From contig NZ_JOAX01000017.1 in NCBI RefSeq assembly GCF_000720485.1, forward strand, positions 95,146 to 159,145: DNA of 64,000 nt, given 5' to 3'. The stretch is from Streptomyces ochraceiscleroticus (lineage in GTDB: Bacteria > Actinomycetota > Actinomycetes > Streptomycetales > Streptomycetaceae). A model generated the notes under the pieces. The model did not search any database. It saw nothing but the letters and a program-made list of their open reading frames with translations, and was not told the origin of the DNA. Positions 1 to 8,474 of the stretch are shown in pieces (the first letter of the stretch is position 1; the number at the start of each line of letters is the position of its first letter). The position numbers were made by a program, and so were the translations under genes.

Positions 1-1
1 G

Positions 2-943
2 AACGTGTCCTTCGTCGTGTCGATGATGCTCTACAACTCCTACCTGCCGCAGATCGCGGCCCCCGAGGAGCGGGACGCGGTGTCCTCACGGGGCTGGGCG
101 TTCGGTTACGCGGCGGGCGCGCTGGTCCTGGTGGCCAATCTGGTCCTGTACGCGGGCCACGCCTCCTTCGGTGTCTCGCAGGAGGACGCCATCCGGATCT
201 GCCTGGCGTCGGCGGGCCTGTGGTGGGCGGTCTTCACCCTCGTACCGCTGCGCCGGCTCCGGGACCGCCGCCCGCTCCGTACGGCCACGCCCCCGCCCCC
301 TGGAGGGGGCCTGCGGCAGCTCCGGGAGACGCTGCGCGACCTGCGCCGGTACCCGCTGACGCTGGCCTTCCTGCTCGCGTACCTGGTGTACAACGACGGG
401 GTGCAGACCGTGATCACCCAGGCGTCGGTGTACGGCTCGGAGGAGCTGGGCCTGGACCAGACGACGCTGATCGTCGCGGTGCTGCTGGTGCAGGCGCTGG
501 CGGCGGCGGGCGCGGTGCTGATGGGCCGGCTGGCCCGGCGGCACGGCGCCAAACGGACGATTCTTGCGTCGTTGGTGGCGTGGACGGCGGTGATCGTGGC
601 GGGGTTCTTCCTGCCCGCGCACGCGCCCGTGTGGTTCTTCTGCCTGGCCGTGGCGATCGGGCTGGTGCTGGGCGGCAGTCAGGCGCTGTCGCGGTCGCTG
701 TACTCGCATCTGATCCCGCGCGGAAAAGAGGCCGAATACTTCGCCGCGTACGAGATCAGCGACCGGGGTGTGAGCTGGCTGGGGCCGCTGGTCTTCGGGA
801 TCGCCTACCAACTGACGGGCAGCTATCGCGACGCGATCGCCTCGCTGGCGGCGTTCTTCTTGATCGGATTTGTCCTGCTCGCCCGTGTGCCCGTGCGGCG
901 CGCGGCGGTGGCGGCCGGAAACCGCGTCCCCGACCTGATTTAG
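2..943 (+). CDS. MFS transporter, UMF1/Atg22-like family (5' end cut by the window)
   Basis: This is the C-terminal part of a polytopic membrane transporter; the frame is open to the left edge, so the true start lies outside. About 313 residues are visible, with roughly eight hydrophobic segments separated by short Arg-rich loops. The early SMMLYNSYLPQIA stretch followed by SSRGWAFGYAAGAL resembles the UMF1 (Atg22-like) branch of the major facilitator superfamily. The substrate of these bacterial proteins is generally unknown; efflux of small molecules is only a guess. The stop is followed by about 250 bp of non-coding DNA holding the rbpA promoters, so it is not co-transcribed in an obvious operon with rbpA. 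Family assignment is fairly sure, function is not. Confidence 0.8.
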   Translation, partial: NVSFVVSMMLYNSYLPQIAAPEERDAVSSRGWAFGYAAGALVLVANLVLYAGHASFGVSQEDAIRICLASAGLWWAVFTLVPLRRLRDRRPLRTATPPPPGGGLRQLRETLRDLRRYPLTLAFLLAYLVYNDGVQTVITQASVYGSEELGLDQTTLIVAVLLVQALAAAGAVLMGRLARRHGAKRTILASLVAWTAVIVAGFFLPAHAPVWFFCLAVAIGLVLGGSQALSRSLYSHLIPRGKEAEYFAAYEISDRGVSWLGPLVFGIAYQLTGSYRDAIASLAAFFLIGFVLLARVPVRRAAVAAGNRVPDLI

Positions 944-1029
944 GCAAGTGGCACGCGGGCCGGTAGTGTACGCCTTTGGCTCACCAGGCGGACCGTTACT
1001 GCGCGCTGAACTTCGGACAGCGTCGGGTG

Positions 1030-1074
1030 ACATCTGCTGCCAGATGTGACAAACCGGGCGCTGGTGGGTACAAC
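1030..1074 (+). promoter_or_regulatory. Possible vegetative promoter of rbpA with a 7-bp inverted repeat
   Basis: ACATCTG (1030-1036) and CAGATGT (1041-1047) form a perfect inverted repeat with a 4-nt spacer. Overlapping it is a -35-like TGTGAC (1045-1050), then 18 nt and TACAAC (1069-1074) as a -10-like element. A second housekeeping promoter for rbpA is plausible, but this is pattern matching only. Confidence 0.35.
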
Positions 1075-1111
1075 AAGGGGCGGCACGACGGGCGACCTGG
1101 GTCCCGAATTC

Positions 1112-1138
1112 GGGAATCTTCACCGCCGACCGGACGTT
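1112..1138 (+). promoter_or_regulatory. Sigma-R type promoter of rbpA
   Basis: GGGAAT at 1112-1117 is followed by exactly 18 nt and then GTT at 1136-1138, which matches the GGGAAT-N18-GTT consensus of the thiol-oxidative-stress sigma factor SigR. It lies about 60 nt upstream of the rbpA start codon. In Streptomyces coelicolor rbpA is known to be induced by disulfide stress through SigR, so the site fits the gene. Confidence 0.85.
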
Positions 1139-1200
1139 GACCGGATGACGACGACAGCGACACCTGTCCTGTGGGCGACAAAGCCCGGGAGGCACGATTC

Positions 1201-1578
1201 ATGAGTGAGCGAGCTCTTCGCGGCACGCGACTTGTGGTGACCAGCTACGAGACCGACCGCGGCATCGACCTGGCCCCGCGCCAGGCGGTGGAGTACGCAT
1301 GCGAGAAGGGACATCGCTTTGAGATGCCCTTCTCGGTAGAGGCCGAGATTCCGTCGGAATGGGAGTGCAAGGTTTGCGGCGCTCCCGCACTTCTGGTGGA
1401 TGGCGATGGCCCTGAGGAGAAGAAGGGCAAGCCCGCGCGTACGCACTGGGACATGCTCATGGAGCGGCGCACCCGCGAGGAGCTCGAGGAGGTGCTGGCC
1501 GAGAGGCTGGCCGTCCTGCGCTCCGGCACCATGAACATCGCTGTGCACCCGCGCGACAGCAACAAGAAGTCCGCCTGA
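1201..1578 (+). CDS. rbpA: RNA polymerase-binding protein RbpA
   Basis: RbpA is an actinobacterial transcription factor that binds RNA polymerase and the principal sigma factors (HrdB type) and stabilises the open complex. The 125-residue length is typical. The central RbpA core domain carries a zinc-type set C34, H38, C56 and C59; the C-terminal sigma-interacting helix is the MERRTREELEEVL stretch around residues 87-99. The ATG at 1201 is chosen because GGGAGG stands a few bases upstream and the product begins MSERALRG as in other streptomycetes; the longer upstream reading has no support. It is preceded by a SigR-type promoter and followed by a strong hairpin at 1594-1635, so it is a monocistronic unit convergent with fxsA. 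Confidence 0.97.
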   Translation: MSERALRGTRLVVTSYETDRGIDLAPRQAVEYACEKGHRFEMPFSVEAEIPSEWECKVCGAPALLVDGDGPEEKKGKPARTHWDMLMERRTREELEEVLAERLAVLRSGTMNIAVHPRDSNKKSA

Positions 1579-1593
1579 CGGCGAACCTCACGT

Positions 1594-1635
1594 CGAGGGC
1601 CGGTATCCCTGCTACGGCAGGGGTACCGGCCCTCG
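1594..1635. terminator. Bidirectional terminator between rbpA and fxsA
   Basis: CGAGGGCCGGTA (1594-1605) pairs perfectly with TACCGGCCCTCG (1624-1635). After one mismatch CCCTGC (1607-1612) pairs with GCAGGG (1617-1622) around a TACG loop. The hairpin has no U-tract, as is usual in Streptomyces, and can serve both convergent genes. Confidence 0.85.
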
Positions 1636-1658
1636 CGGCGTTCTCGGAGCCCACGTCC

Positions 1659-2225
1659 TCAGCGGGGCAGCGGCGGGTCCTGCCGGGGCGGGGCGGGCGG
1701 CTCGTCGTCGCGGACGACCTCGCCCGGGACGACCTTGCCGTCCGGAGCGTGCATACGCGCCTGCTGGAAGGCGTCGCCGAAGGAGCCCGGGGTGTGGCGC
1801 ACCTGGCGGGCCAGCAGGCGCTCCACGCGCCGCTGGAGGATTTTCCTGGTCGGCGGGAAGAGGCACAGCAGCCCCGCCGCGTCCGAGACCGGCCCGGGGC
1901 ACATCAGGAGCAGCCCGCCGAGCATCGGCAGCATGTTGCCGCCGCCGGCCTCCGGGGCCGGCTTCGCGGGATCGGCGCCGGGCTGCTGGAAGGCGCCCGC
2001 CAGGTTCTGCCAGGCGCGCCGGCCGGCCCGCTTGATGACGTAACCGCCGATGACCACGCCGGCCACCAGCAGGAGAAAGACCGTCAGTCCGCCCGCTGCC
2101 TGCCCGACCAGGGTGAGCAGCCAGACCTCCAGGACGACCCACACGGCGATGCCGAGCGGCACCAGACGGCGGGCGCGGGAGCGCTGGGGCGGACGGGAAC
2201 GCGGGGGCGTGGTGGCGGACGTCAT
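1659..2225 (-). CDS. fxsA: FxsA family membrane protein
   Basis: The protein has 188 residues. A basic N-terminus (residues 1-25) is followed by two closely spaced transmembrane segments, about residues 26-45 and 48-66, then a segment rich in Gly/Leu/Met and a Pro/Arg-rich cytoplasmic tail. The pattern GGLTVFLLLVAGVVIGGYVIKR and the later GGLLLMCPGPVSDAAGLLCLFPPTR (read as separate short motifs) are characteristic of FxsA. In Escherichia coli FxsA is an inner membrane protein whose overproduction relieves F-plasmid exclusion of phage T7; its role in actinobacteria is unknown. The ATG at 2225 is the first good start. It is convergent with rbpA and lies downstream of the ppm gene on the same strand with a 193-bp gap in which I see nothing else. 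Confidence 0.85.
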   Translation of the reverse strand: MTSATTPPRSRPPQRSRARRLVPLGIAVWVVLEVWLLTLVGQAAGGLTVFLLLVAGVVIGGYVIKRAGRRAWQNLAGAFQQPGADPAKPAPEAGGGNMLPMLGGLLLMCPGPVSDAAGLLCLFPPTRKILQRRVERLLARQVRHTPGSFGDAFQQARMHAPDGKVVPGEVVRDDEPPAPPRQDPPLPR

Positions 2226-2418
2226 GGTTCAAGTGTGCCTGGTCGGGCGGCGTTCGCTACGGGCCCCTGCGCCCCGCAGCCGTGGCAGGGCCCCTCCCTC
2301 TCCCCCACCAGTGAGTGGGACCCCCTCCCCCGCCACCACCGCACACCCCCAAACTAGCCCCGGCCGCCCCCCGCCCCCGAGTTATCCACAGGCCCACCTC
2401 AGCAGCTCCCCTCGCCCC

Positions 2419-3198
2419 TCAGCCGCTCTTCTTGCCGCGCAGCTTGTCCAGGCGGGAGCCGACGCCCCAGGCCGTCACGCGCCACAGGGCCTCCACGACG
2501 ATGTCGCGGTTCATCTTGCTGTCGCCCCGCTCGCGTTCGACGAACGTGATGGGTACCTCGACGACGTGGTAGCCGGCCTCGACGGCCCGCCGGGCCAGGT
2601 CGACCTGGAAGCAGTACCCCTGCGAGGCGACCTCCTCCAGGCCCAGCCCCTGCAGTGTCTCCTTGCGGAAGGCCCGGAAGCCGCCGGTGACGTCCCGGAT
2701 CGGCACGTCCAGCAGCAGCCGGGAGTACGTGCTGCCGCCGCGGGAGAGGAACTCGCGGTACTTGGGCCAGTTCACCACCCGGCCGCCGGGCATCCAGCGC
2801 GAGCCGAGCACGAGGTCGGCGCCCTTCAGGGCGGTCAGCAGCCGGGGCAGTTCCTCGGGCTGGTGGGAGCCGTCGGCGTCCATCTCCACGAGGACGTCGT
2901 AGCCGTGCTCGATGCCCCACTGGAAGCCCGCGAGGTAGGCGGCGCCCAGGCCCTCCTTGCCCTGGCGGTGCAGGACGTGCACGTGGTCGTCGGCCGCGGC
3001 CAGTTCGTCGGCGAGCTTGCCCGTGCCGTCCGGGCTGTTGTCGTCGGCGACCAGTACGTGCGCGGCGGGCACTCCGGCGCGCACCCGGTCGACGACCGGC
3101 TTGATGTTCTCCGCCTCGTTGAACGTCGGAATGATCACCAAGATGTCGCCCAGCGGTCCGTACTGCCGCCGCTCGCCGCCCTGTCCGCCGTCTGTCAC
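2419..3198 (-). CDS. ppm1: Polyprenol monophosphomannose synthase (GT2)
   Basis: This 259-residue GT2 glycosyltransferase transfers mannose from GDP-mannose to polyprenyl phosphate, giving the lipid-linked donor used for protein O-mannosylation and cell-envelope glycans. The nucleotide-binding start VIIPTFNEAENI, the acidic EMDADGSHQPEELP motif and the GSRWMPGG motif are all present. The GTG at 3198 is chosen because its GTGA overlaps the stop of the upstream lnt gene and an AAGGGA-type ribosome site precedes it; the upstream extension lies inside lnt. The lnt-ppm1 pairing is typical of Streptomyces, where phosphomannose synthase and lipoprotein acyltransferase are separate genes; in mycobacteria the two domains occur fused. 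Confidence 0.92.
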   Translation of the reverse strand: MTDGGQGGERRQYGPLGDILVIIPTFNEAENIKPVVDRVRAGVPAAHVLVADDNSPDGTGKLADELAAADDHVHVLHRQGKEGLGAAYLAGFQWGIEHGYDVLVEMDADGSHQPEELPRLLTALKGADLVLGSRWMPGGRVVNWPKYREFLSRGGSTYSRLLLDVPIRDVTGGFRAFRKETLQGLGLEEVASQGYCFQVDLARRAVEAGYHVVEVPITFVERERGDSKMNRDIVVEALWRVTAWGVGSRLDKLRGKKSG

Positions 3199-4907
3199 TG
3201 CTGTCCCTTCCCGTCCTTCGTACGCCCGCGCCGGCCGAGCACGAAGGCGGCAGCGCAGGACAGAAGGCCCACCATAGCGATCACCCATTCCGGAGACGCG
3301 CCGACGCGGTCGGCGACGGTCTTTTCCTCCCGCAGCGGAAGGCTCGCGCTGACCACGCCCTGGGTGAATTCGGGGATGCGGTGGGTGATTTCGCCGTTCG
3401 GGGCGACGACGGCGCTGATGCCGCTGGTGGCCGCGGTGACGACTGCGCGGCCGTGCTCGACGGCGCGCAGCCGGGACATCGCGAGCTGCTGCTCGGGCTG
3501 GCCGGTGCGCCCGTAGGTGGCGTTGTTGGTCTGCACGATGAGGGCGCGCGCCCCGGCGTTCACGGTGTCGTGCACGATCTCGTCGTACGCCACCTCGAAG
3601 CAGATGACGTCGCCGAGCTTCGCGCCCGCCATGTTCATCACGCCGGTGTGGTCACCGGGGTAGAAGTCGCGCGGCACCCGCTGGAGGCGCGTGATGACCT
3701 TGCTGAGTTCCTTGCGGAAGGGCACGTACTCGCCGAACGGCACCGGGTGCTGCTTGGTGTACGAGGCGCCGGGGCCGGTCTTCGGGTCCCAGAGGATGCC
3801 TTCGTTGAAGACGTAGCCGGACTTGGTCGGGTGGTCCACGAGGGCGCCGACGAGCACGGGGACCCCGATCGCCCGCACGGCCTTGTTGATCCGGTCGTAC
3901 GCCTCCGGGTACTGGAAGGGGTCCAGGTCGGAGGAGTTCTCCGGCCAGATGACGAGGTCGGGCTTCTTGGCGCGGCCGGCCTTCACGTCGGCGGCCAGCT
4001 TCTCGGTGGCGCGGGCGTGATTTTCCGTGATCATCATCGGGCGGCCGAGGAAGTCCATGCCGGGCTGCTGCACGTTGCCCTGCACGACGGCGATGTCCAG
4101 GTGGTCGGTGGCCTCGGTCGGTACCGGCACGGCGTACCCGGCGACGGTGACGGCCGCGGCGAGCCCGAAGGCTTCGAGGGCCGGGAGGGCCCGGCGCAGC
4201 CGCGTACCGGCCGCGCTGTCCGCCCGGCGGAGCTGCCAGAGCGTCACGGCGAGTGCGGCGAGCAGCGCGCCGGTGAGCGCGACGGCGAAGGTCACCAGGG
4301 GCGCGCCGCCGAGGGCGGCCAACGGGGTGTAGGGCGAGCCGGTGTTGGCGAAGGCGAGCCGGCCCCAGGGGAAGCCCCCGAAGGGCACGCGGTCGCGGGC
4401 CCATTCCTGGGCGACCCACAGGCAGGCGGCCCACAGGGGCCATGCCTTCAGGCGCGAGGTGACCGCCAGTCCGGCGCCGAGCAGCGCTACGAAGACGGCC
4501 TCGGCGAAGGCGAGGCCGATCACGGCGTCCCAGCCGACCACGTGCAGCCACTTCAGCAGCAGGAAGAAGAAGGGCCAGCCGAACACCAGGCCGGTCCAGG
4601 CCGCCTGACGTGCCGTACGGCCGCGGGTGAGCAGGCTGAGTCCCGCCACCGCCACGATGGACAGCGGCCACAGGTCGTACGGCGGGAAGGCGAGCCCCAG
4701 GGTGAGTCCGGCGAGGACCGCGAGTACCGTGCGCGGCGTTTCGCGGCGCACGAGGGCGGCGAGGCGCCGCAGGCGTCCGGGGCGGCGTTCTGCGGCGTCG
4801 GGCGCCTCGGTGGCCACGGGGCCGCCGTCGGCGGCGGGGCCGTCCCCGCCAGGGCCCTTGGCGGGGCCTGGCACGGCTTCGGCGGTGGTTTCGGAGCCCG
4901 ATGGCAC
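3195..4907 (-). CDS. lnt: Apolipoprotein N-acyltransferase
   Basis: Lnt attaches the third acyl chain to the N-terminal cysteine of diacylglyceryl lipoproteins at the outer face of the membrane. The 570 residues comprise a Gly/Ala/Pro-rich N-terminal extension (about 1-45), a block of hydrophobic helices (about 55-260) and a nitrilase-like domain. The catalytic triad can be placed: E323 in VIWPENSS, K385 in YTKQHPVPFGEYVPF and C436 in GDVICFEVAYDE. A final transmembrane helix precedes the basic tail. The stop overlaps the ppm1 start by four bases (GTGA), so the two are translationally coupled. Streptomyces often has a second Lnt elsewhere, so this copy need not be the only one. Confidence 0.93.
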   Translation of the reverse strand: MPSGSETTAEAVPGPAKGPGGDGPAADGGPVATEAPDAAERRPGRLRRLAALVRRETPRTVLAVLAGLTLGLAFPPYDLWPLSIVAVAGLSLLTRGRTARQAAWTGLVFGWPFFFLLLKWLHVVGWDAVIGLAFAEAVFVALLGAGLAVTSRLKAWPLWAACLWVAQEWARDRVPFGGFPWGRLAFANTGSPYTPLAALGGAPLVTFAVALTGALLAALAVTLWQLRRADSAAGTRLRRALPALEAFGLAAAVTVAGYAVPVPTEATDHLDIAVVQGNVQQPGMDFLGRPMMITENHARATEKLAADVKAGRAKKPDLVIWPENSSDLDPFQYPEAYDRINKAVRAIGVPVLVGALVDHPTKSGYVFNEGILWDPKTGPGASYTKQHPVPFGEYVPFRKELSKVITRLQRVPRDFYPGDHTGVMNMAGAKLGDVICFEVAYDEIVHDTVNAGARALIVQTNNATYGRTGQPEQQLAMSRLRAVEHGRAVVTAATSGISAVVAPNGEITHRIPEFTQGVVSASLPLREEKTVADRVGASPEWVIAMVGLLSCAAAFVLGRRGRTKDGKGQQ

Positions 4908-5497
4908 AGTCGCGGCCTTCCTGCAGGTCGTGCGGTGGTGAGCCGACGGTACAACGGGGCGCGTGCGCGCGGGACGCCGGTGACCGGTACGGGTACGCGC
5001 GCTCGCTCTCTGTGAGGCGAGGACGGTGCCGCTTACGGGGAGAGGGCCTCGTGACGAGGCGGGGTGCGGGTGGGGCGGAGATCCGCGGGGTGCGGATCGG
5101 GGCCCGGCGCCCTTCGGGCCGACCTGGGGCCCGCTGGCTGCGGGTCGACCGAGAGCCGTTGTCTACTGAGCGTCCGGGCCCCACCCGGGTCGCACCCGCC
5201 GACCTGCCGAAACCTGAACCGTCGCTTCCGTGCCGCAGGGGTGGACCTGGCTCCCAGTTGTGGTGTGCCGTGCGGCGCACCACCCCATGGCCCAGCTGCG
5301 TTCGACGGCTGCGCGGAGGTCTGCCGGTCGGACGTCCTTGTGGTGGACTCGGCCGAACCTACCGGCCGCCGACGGGCTCCTGTCAACATCTGTTCTACCT
5401 GCGTCGTTTTTGCGTTCAACCAGGTCAGTGCCGAACTGCCGCAGGTAGGGCGAGTACGCGCCGGGCACGTCGCCCGGCGGCACCCGCCGTGGGAGGT
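4908..5497. other. 590-bp region without a confident gene, upstream of lnt
   Basis: Both flanking genes run leftward, so this should contain the lnt leader and promoter. Several overlapping open frames exist on both strands, but their Arg/Pro/Gly-rich translations look like GC-driven noise. The only structured signal is the promoter-like pair at 5356-5386. If that is used, the lnt mRNA has an unusually long leader of about 450 nt. Confidence 0.5.
5356..5386 (-). promoter_or_regulatory. Possible promoter for lnt-ppm1
   Basis: Read on the minus strand, TTGACA (5386-5381) is followed by 19 nt and TAGGTT (5361-5356). The -35 is a perfect match and the -10 fits TAnnnT, but the spacer is long. It points toward lnt, about 450 nt away. 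Confidence 0.35.
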
Positions 5498-7138
5498 TCA
5501 CTCGTTCGGCCGCTGGAAGACGGTCCGGCCGCCGACGACCGTCCGCAGGCAGCGCGGCAGCTCCTGGCCGGGGGTGAGGTCGGGCAGGCCGGGGGTGCCG
5601 GAGCGGGGGTCGGTGGACCAGCGCTCGACGCGCTCGTCGGGGGCCTGGACGAGCAGTTCGCCGGTGTGCCAGACCGCGTAGTCGGCGGGTGCGCCCGGTA
5701 CGAGGATGCCCGCGTCGTCGCGGCCGACGGCCCGCCAGCCGCCGCGGGTGTGTGCGGTGAATGCAGCGCGCGCGGAGATGCCGTGTCCGGGGGTGCGGTG
5801 GAAGACGGCGGCGCGGACGGTGCCCCAGGGGTCGAGCGGGGTGACGGGGCTGTCGGAGCCGAGGGCGAGCGGGACGCCGGCCTTGAGGAGGGCTGCGTAG
5901 GGGTTGAGGGTGCGGGCCCGTTCGGCGCCGAGGCGGGTGGCGTACATGCCGTGCTCGCCGCCCCACAGGGCGTCGAAGGAGGGCTGTACGGAGGCGGTCA
6001 GGGCGAGTTCGGCGAAGCCGGAGATGGTGGCCGGGGTGAGCATCTCGCAGTGTTCGATGCGGTGCCGGGCGGCGCGTACCCGGTCCAGGCCGACGCGGTC
6101 GGCTGCCGTCCGTACGCCGTCGACGACGGCGGTGAGTCCGGCGTCGCCGATGGCGTGGAAGCCTGCCTGGAGGCCGGCTTCGGTGCAGGCGGCGACGTGC
6201 GCGGCGACGGTGTCGGCGTCGAGCAGTGCGTTGCCCGTGTGCGCGGCGTCGGCGTACGGGGTGCAGAGGTGGGCGGTGTGGGAGCCGAGCGAGCCGTCGG
6301 CGAACAGGTCGCCCGCGGCGCCGACGGCGCCGAGCTTCCTGATCCGCTCCGCGTCCTTTGCGGTTGTGATGAGCTCGCCCCAGTAGCCGACGACGCGCGG
6401 GCCGTCGCCGGCGGCGGCGCGGGCGAGCAGCGCGGTCAGGTCGTCCTCGCCGGAGATCTCCGGGCCGGCGCATTCGTGGACGGTGCCGATGCCGAGCGAC
6501 GCGGCGTGCGCGAGCGCGGCGGCCTGTGCGTCGGCGCGCTGGGCGGGGGTGACGGTGTCGTAGGCGGCTTGCCGGACGGCGTGGTGGGCGTCGCCGGTGA
6601 GCGGCCCGGCGGGGTCGAATCCGGCGCGTTCCCGCAGGCCGGGGACGAGGTCCTGGAGGGCGGTGGTGACGGCGGCGGAGTGCACGTCGATGCGGCTGAG
6701 GTAGAGCGGGCGGCCGCCGGTGGCTTCATCCAGCTCGGTGCGGGAGGGCGGGCGGCCCTCGGGCCAGGCGGAGGCGTCCCAGCCGTGGCCGAGCAGTACG
6801 CGGTCGGCGGGACGGGCCGCGGCGAAGGAGCGAATGCGCTCCAGGGCGCCGGAGAGGGAGCGGGTGTCGCTGAGGTCCAGGCCGGTCAGCGCGAGCCCGG
6901 TGGCGGTGGTGTGCACATGTGCGTCAGTGAACGCGGGGGTCACGAGCGCGCCGTCGAGGTCGATGACCTCGTCGACCCCGTCGGCGAAGGAGTCGGCGGC
7001 GCCCTCGGAGCCGACCCAGGCGACCGAGCCGCCCTCGACGACCATGGCGGTGGCGAAGGGGTCGGCCGGGCTGTGGACCTCGCCGCGGCGCAGCAGGACG
7101 GTGCGGTCGGGGGCCGGTGCGGGGGTGCGTTCACTCAT
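5498..7138 (-). CDS. Amidohydrolase family protein (YtcJ/NfdA-like, amidohydrolase 3)
   Basis: The 546-residue protein belongs to the amidohydrolase-3 group of metal-dependent hydrolases. An N-terminal beta-sandwich piece (LRRGEVHSPADPFATAMVVEGG) leads to the metal-binding TDAHVHTTATGL motif near residue 70; the interior ALGIGTVHECAG-like segment, DGSLGSHTAHL and AIGDAG motifs follow, and the C-terminal ALGSDSPVTPLDP is the usual active-site Asp region. Substrates in this family are mostly unknown (N-substituted amides, formamides). The ATG at 7138 gives an ordinary length. It stands alone between the lnt leader and the Lrp gene, both on the same strand, with a 108-bp gap to the latter. Confidence 0.85.
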   Translation of the reverse strand: MSERTPAPAPDRTVLLRRGEVHSPADPFATAMVVEGGSVAWVGSEGAADSFADGVDEVIDLDGALVTPAFTDAHVHTTATGLALTGLDLSDTRSLSGALERIRSFAAARPADRVLLGHGWDASAWPEGRPPSRTELDEATGGRPLYLSRIDVHSAAVTTALQDLVPGLRERAGFDPAGPLTGDAHHAVRQAAYDTVTPAQRADAQAAALAHAASLGIGTVHECAGPEISGEDDLTALLARAAAGDGPRVVGYWGELITTAKDAERIRKLGAVGAAGDLFADGSLGSHTAHLCTPYADAAHTGNALLDADTVAAHVAACTEAGLQAGFHAIGDAGLTAVVDGVRTAADRVGLDRVRAARHRIEHCEMLTPATISGFAELALTASVQPSFDALWGGEHGMYATRLGAERARTLNPYAALLKAGVPLALGSDSPVTPLDPWGTVRAAVFHRTPGHGISARAAFTAHTRGGWRAVGRDDAGILVPGAPADYAVWHTGELLVQAPDERVERWSTDPRSGTPGLPDLTPGQELPRCLRTVVGGRTVFQRPNE

Positions 7139-7246
7139 ACCGGACAGTTTCGCCCCTGCGCGTGCCCGGCGGTCGCGCGGGGTGGGTGTGGCGCGGCCGT
7201 ACCCGTACGGTGCCGCCGCCCCTTGAGGGCCCGCGGGCCCCCCGCT

Positions 7247-7687
7247 TCAGATGCGGGGCGGCCGGGCCTCGTACGGCGTGGACAGCACCACGGTGGTGCG
7301 CGTCGAGACGCCCGCGAGGGTACGGATGCGGGTCAGCAGGTGCTCCAGGTCCAGCGGCGCGGCCACCCGGACCTTGAGGATGTAGTTCTCGTCGCCCGCG
7401 ACGCTGTGGCATGCCTCCAGTTCGGGGACCTCGGCCAGCCGCTCGGCGATGTCGTCCGGGGCGCTGGGGTCGAAGGGTTTGACCGAGATGAAGGCGGTCA
7501 GGGGCAGCCCCACCGCCTCGGGGTCGACGATGGCGGCATAGCCGCGGATCACGCCGCGCTGCTCCAGTCTGCGCACGCGCTGATGCACCGCCGAGGTGGA
7601 CAGGCCAGTGGCCTTGCCCAGGTCGGTGTAGCTCATCCGCCCGTCCTTGACGAGCAGATCCACGATTTGTCGGTCCAGCTCCTCCAC
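7247..7687 (-). CDS. Lrp/AsnC family transcriptional regulator
   Basis: The product has 146 residues with the standard Lrp layout: an N-terminal helix-turn-helix (about residues 4-55, with LDRQIVDLLVKDGRMSYTDL and STSAVHQRVRRLEQRGVIRG) and a C-terminal RAM/AsnC ligand-binding domain (about 65-140) with the GDENYILKVRV strand. Such proteins usually sense an amino acid and control its metabolism or export, often with autoregulation. The GTG start at 7687 follows a reasonable spacing. No obvious amino-acid gene adjoins; the divergent neighbour is an uncharacterised CxxC protein and the downstream one is an amidohydrolase. Confidence 0.92.
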   Translation of the reverse strand: MEELDRQIVDLLVKDGRMSYTDLGKATGLSTSAVHQRVRRLEQRGVIRGYAAIVDPEAVGLPLTAFISVKPFDPSAPDDIAERLAEVPELEACHSVAGDENYILKVRVAAPLDLEHLLTRIRTLAGVSTRTTVVLSTPYEARPPRI

Positions 7688-7904
7688 ACGATCAACCTAC
7701 TGTGCCGGAGCACTACGGCGCAGCTCGCGCCGGATCGTGGACACCGCGCGCCCCCCTGTGTGACGAAGACCACACCCTTCACTCCGTGTCCGGCCGGAAG
7801 CCGAGATTATGCAGCGGAGAGGCAGGGAAATGCTCGTGGTGGTCGAGGCCGCCCAACACAGGACGATGGCGGTACTCGCAGCCCACCCGAGGGGGATGGA
7901 CATC

Positions 7905-8309
7905 ATGCGACGCCCTAAGCAGGAATCCACGCTGGAGAACACCGCCGCCCAGGAGGGCGACAGTTTCCGCGACGACGACTTCGACGCCTTCGACACCGTC
8001 GAGCTCTACCGCGTCAGCTGCCCGGACTGCGGGCAGCCCATCGCGCTGCTCGCCGACGAGGACACGCTGCCCGAGCACGCGGTCTGCTCCTCGCCCTGGA
8101 ACCCCTTCGGCCTGACGGTCTGCCAGGGGTCCGGCCGGGGCGTGGCCGAGACGGCCTCCGCCGATGACGTACTGGCCCCCCAGGAGCAGGACAGCGGCAT
8201 GCTCCTGACGCTCCCGGCGGGCCTGGACTGGCGCACCCAGCCGTTCTCCCACGTGGGCGGCCCCGGCTCCCGTCCGGTGCGCGTCCCCCTGATGCGCCGG
8301 CACCGCTGA
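7905..8309 (+). CDS. Conserved hypothetical protein with CxxC zinc-ribbon-like motif
   Basis: The protein is about 134 residues from the ATG at 7905, which has AGGGGG nine bases upstream; an ATG at 7896 (MDIMRR) is the alternative. The N-terminal third is acidic (DSFRDDDFDAFD). It then has YRVSCPDCGQPIALLADEDTLPEH, a CxxC knuckle, with two further cysteines (AVCSSPWNPFGLTVC), so a small zinc-binding fold is possible. I do not recognise a function. It is divergent from the Lrp gene and is followed by a strong inverted repeat at 8342-8371. Confidence 0.65.
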   Translation: MRRPKQESTLENTAAQEGDSFRDDDFDAFDTVELYRVSCPDCGQPIALLADEDTLPEHAVCSSPWNPFGLTVCQGSGRGVAETASADDVLAPQEQDSGMLLTLPAGLDWRTQPFSHVGGPGSRPVRVPLMRRHR

Positions 8310-8341
8310 CGCGCCCGCGGACCGGCAACCGCGACATCACC

Positions 8342-8371
8342 GTGCGAGTGAGCCGCCCGACTCACTCGCAC
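8342..8371. terminator. Hairpin terminator between convergent genes
   Basis: GTGCGAGTGAG (8342-8352) and CTCACTCGCAC (8361-8371) are perfect 11-bp complements around an 8-nt loop. It sits between the convergent CxxC-protein and acyl-CoA dehydrogenase genes. Confidence 0.8.
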
Positions 8372-8474
8372 CCTCTTGCCGCACGATGAGCACCCGCCTC
8401 CCGCAATACGGCCTTTGACGCTCCGTCAGCGGTACTGCGCCGCCTGCGGGCTGTGCCGTCAGCGGGCCGTACCG

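Noticed and set aside
5033..5419. A 128-residue minus-strand frame beginning MNAKTTQVEQML
   Set aside because: The first residues look ordinary but the rest is Arg/Pro/Gly noise; kept only as a possibility within the lnt leader.
4901..7918. A 1005-codon open frame on the plus strand
   Set aside because: It runs antisense through the amidohydrolase and Lrp genes; the translation is Gly/Ala/Val/Arg-rich noise typical of high-GC DNA.
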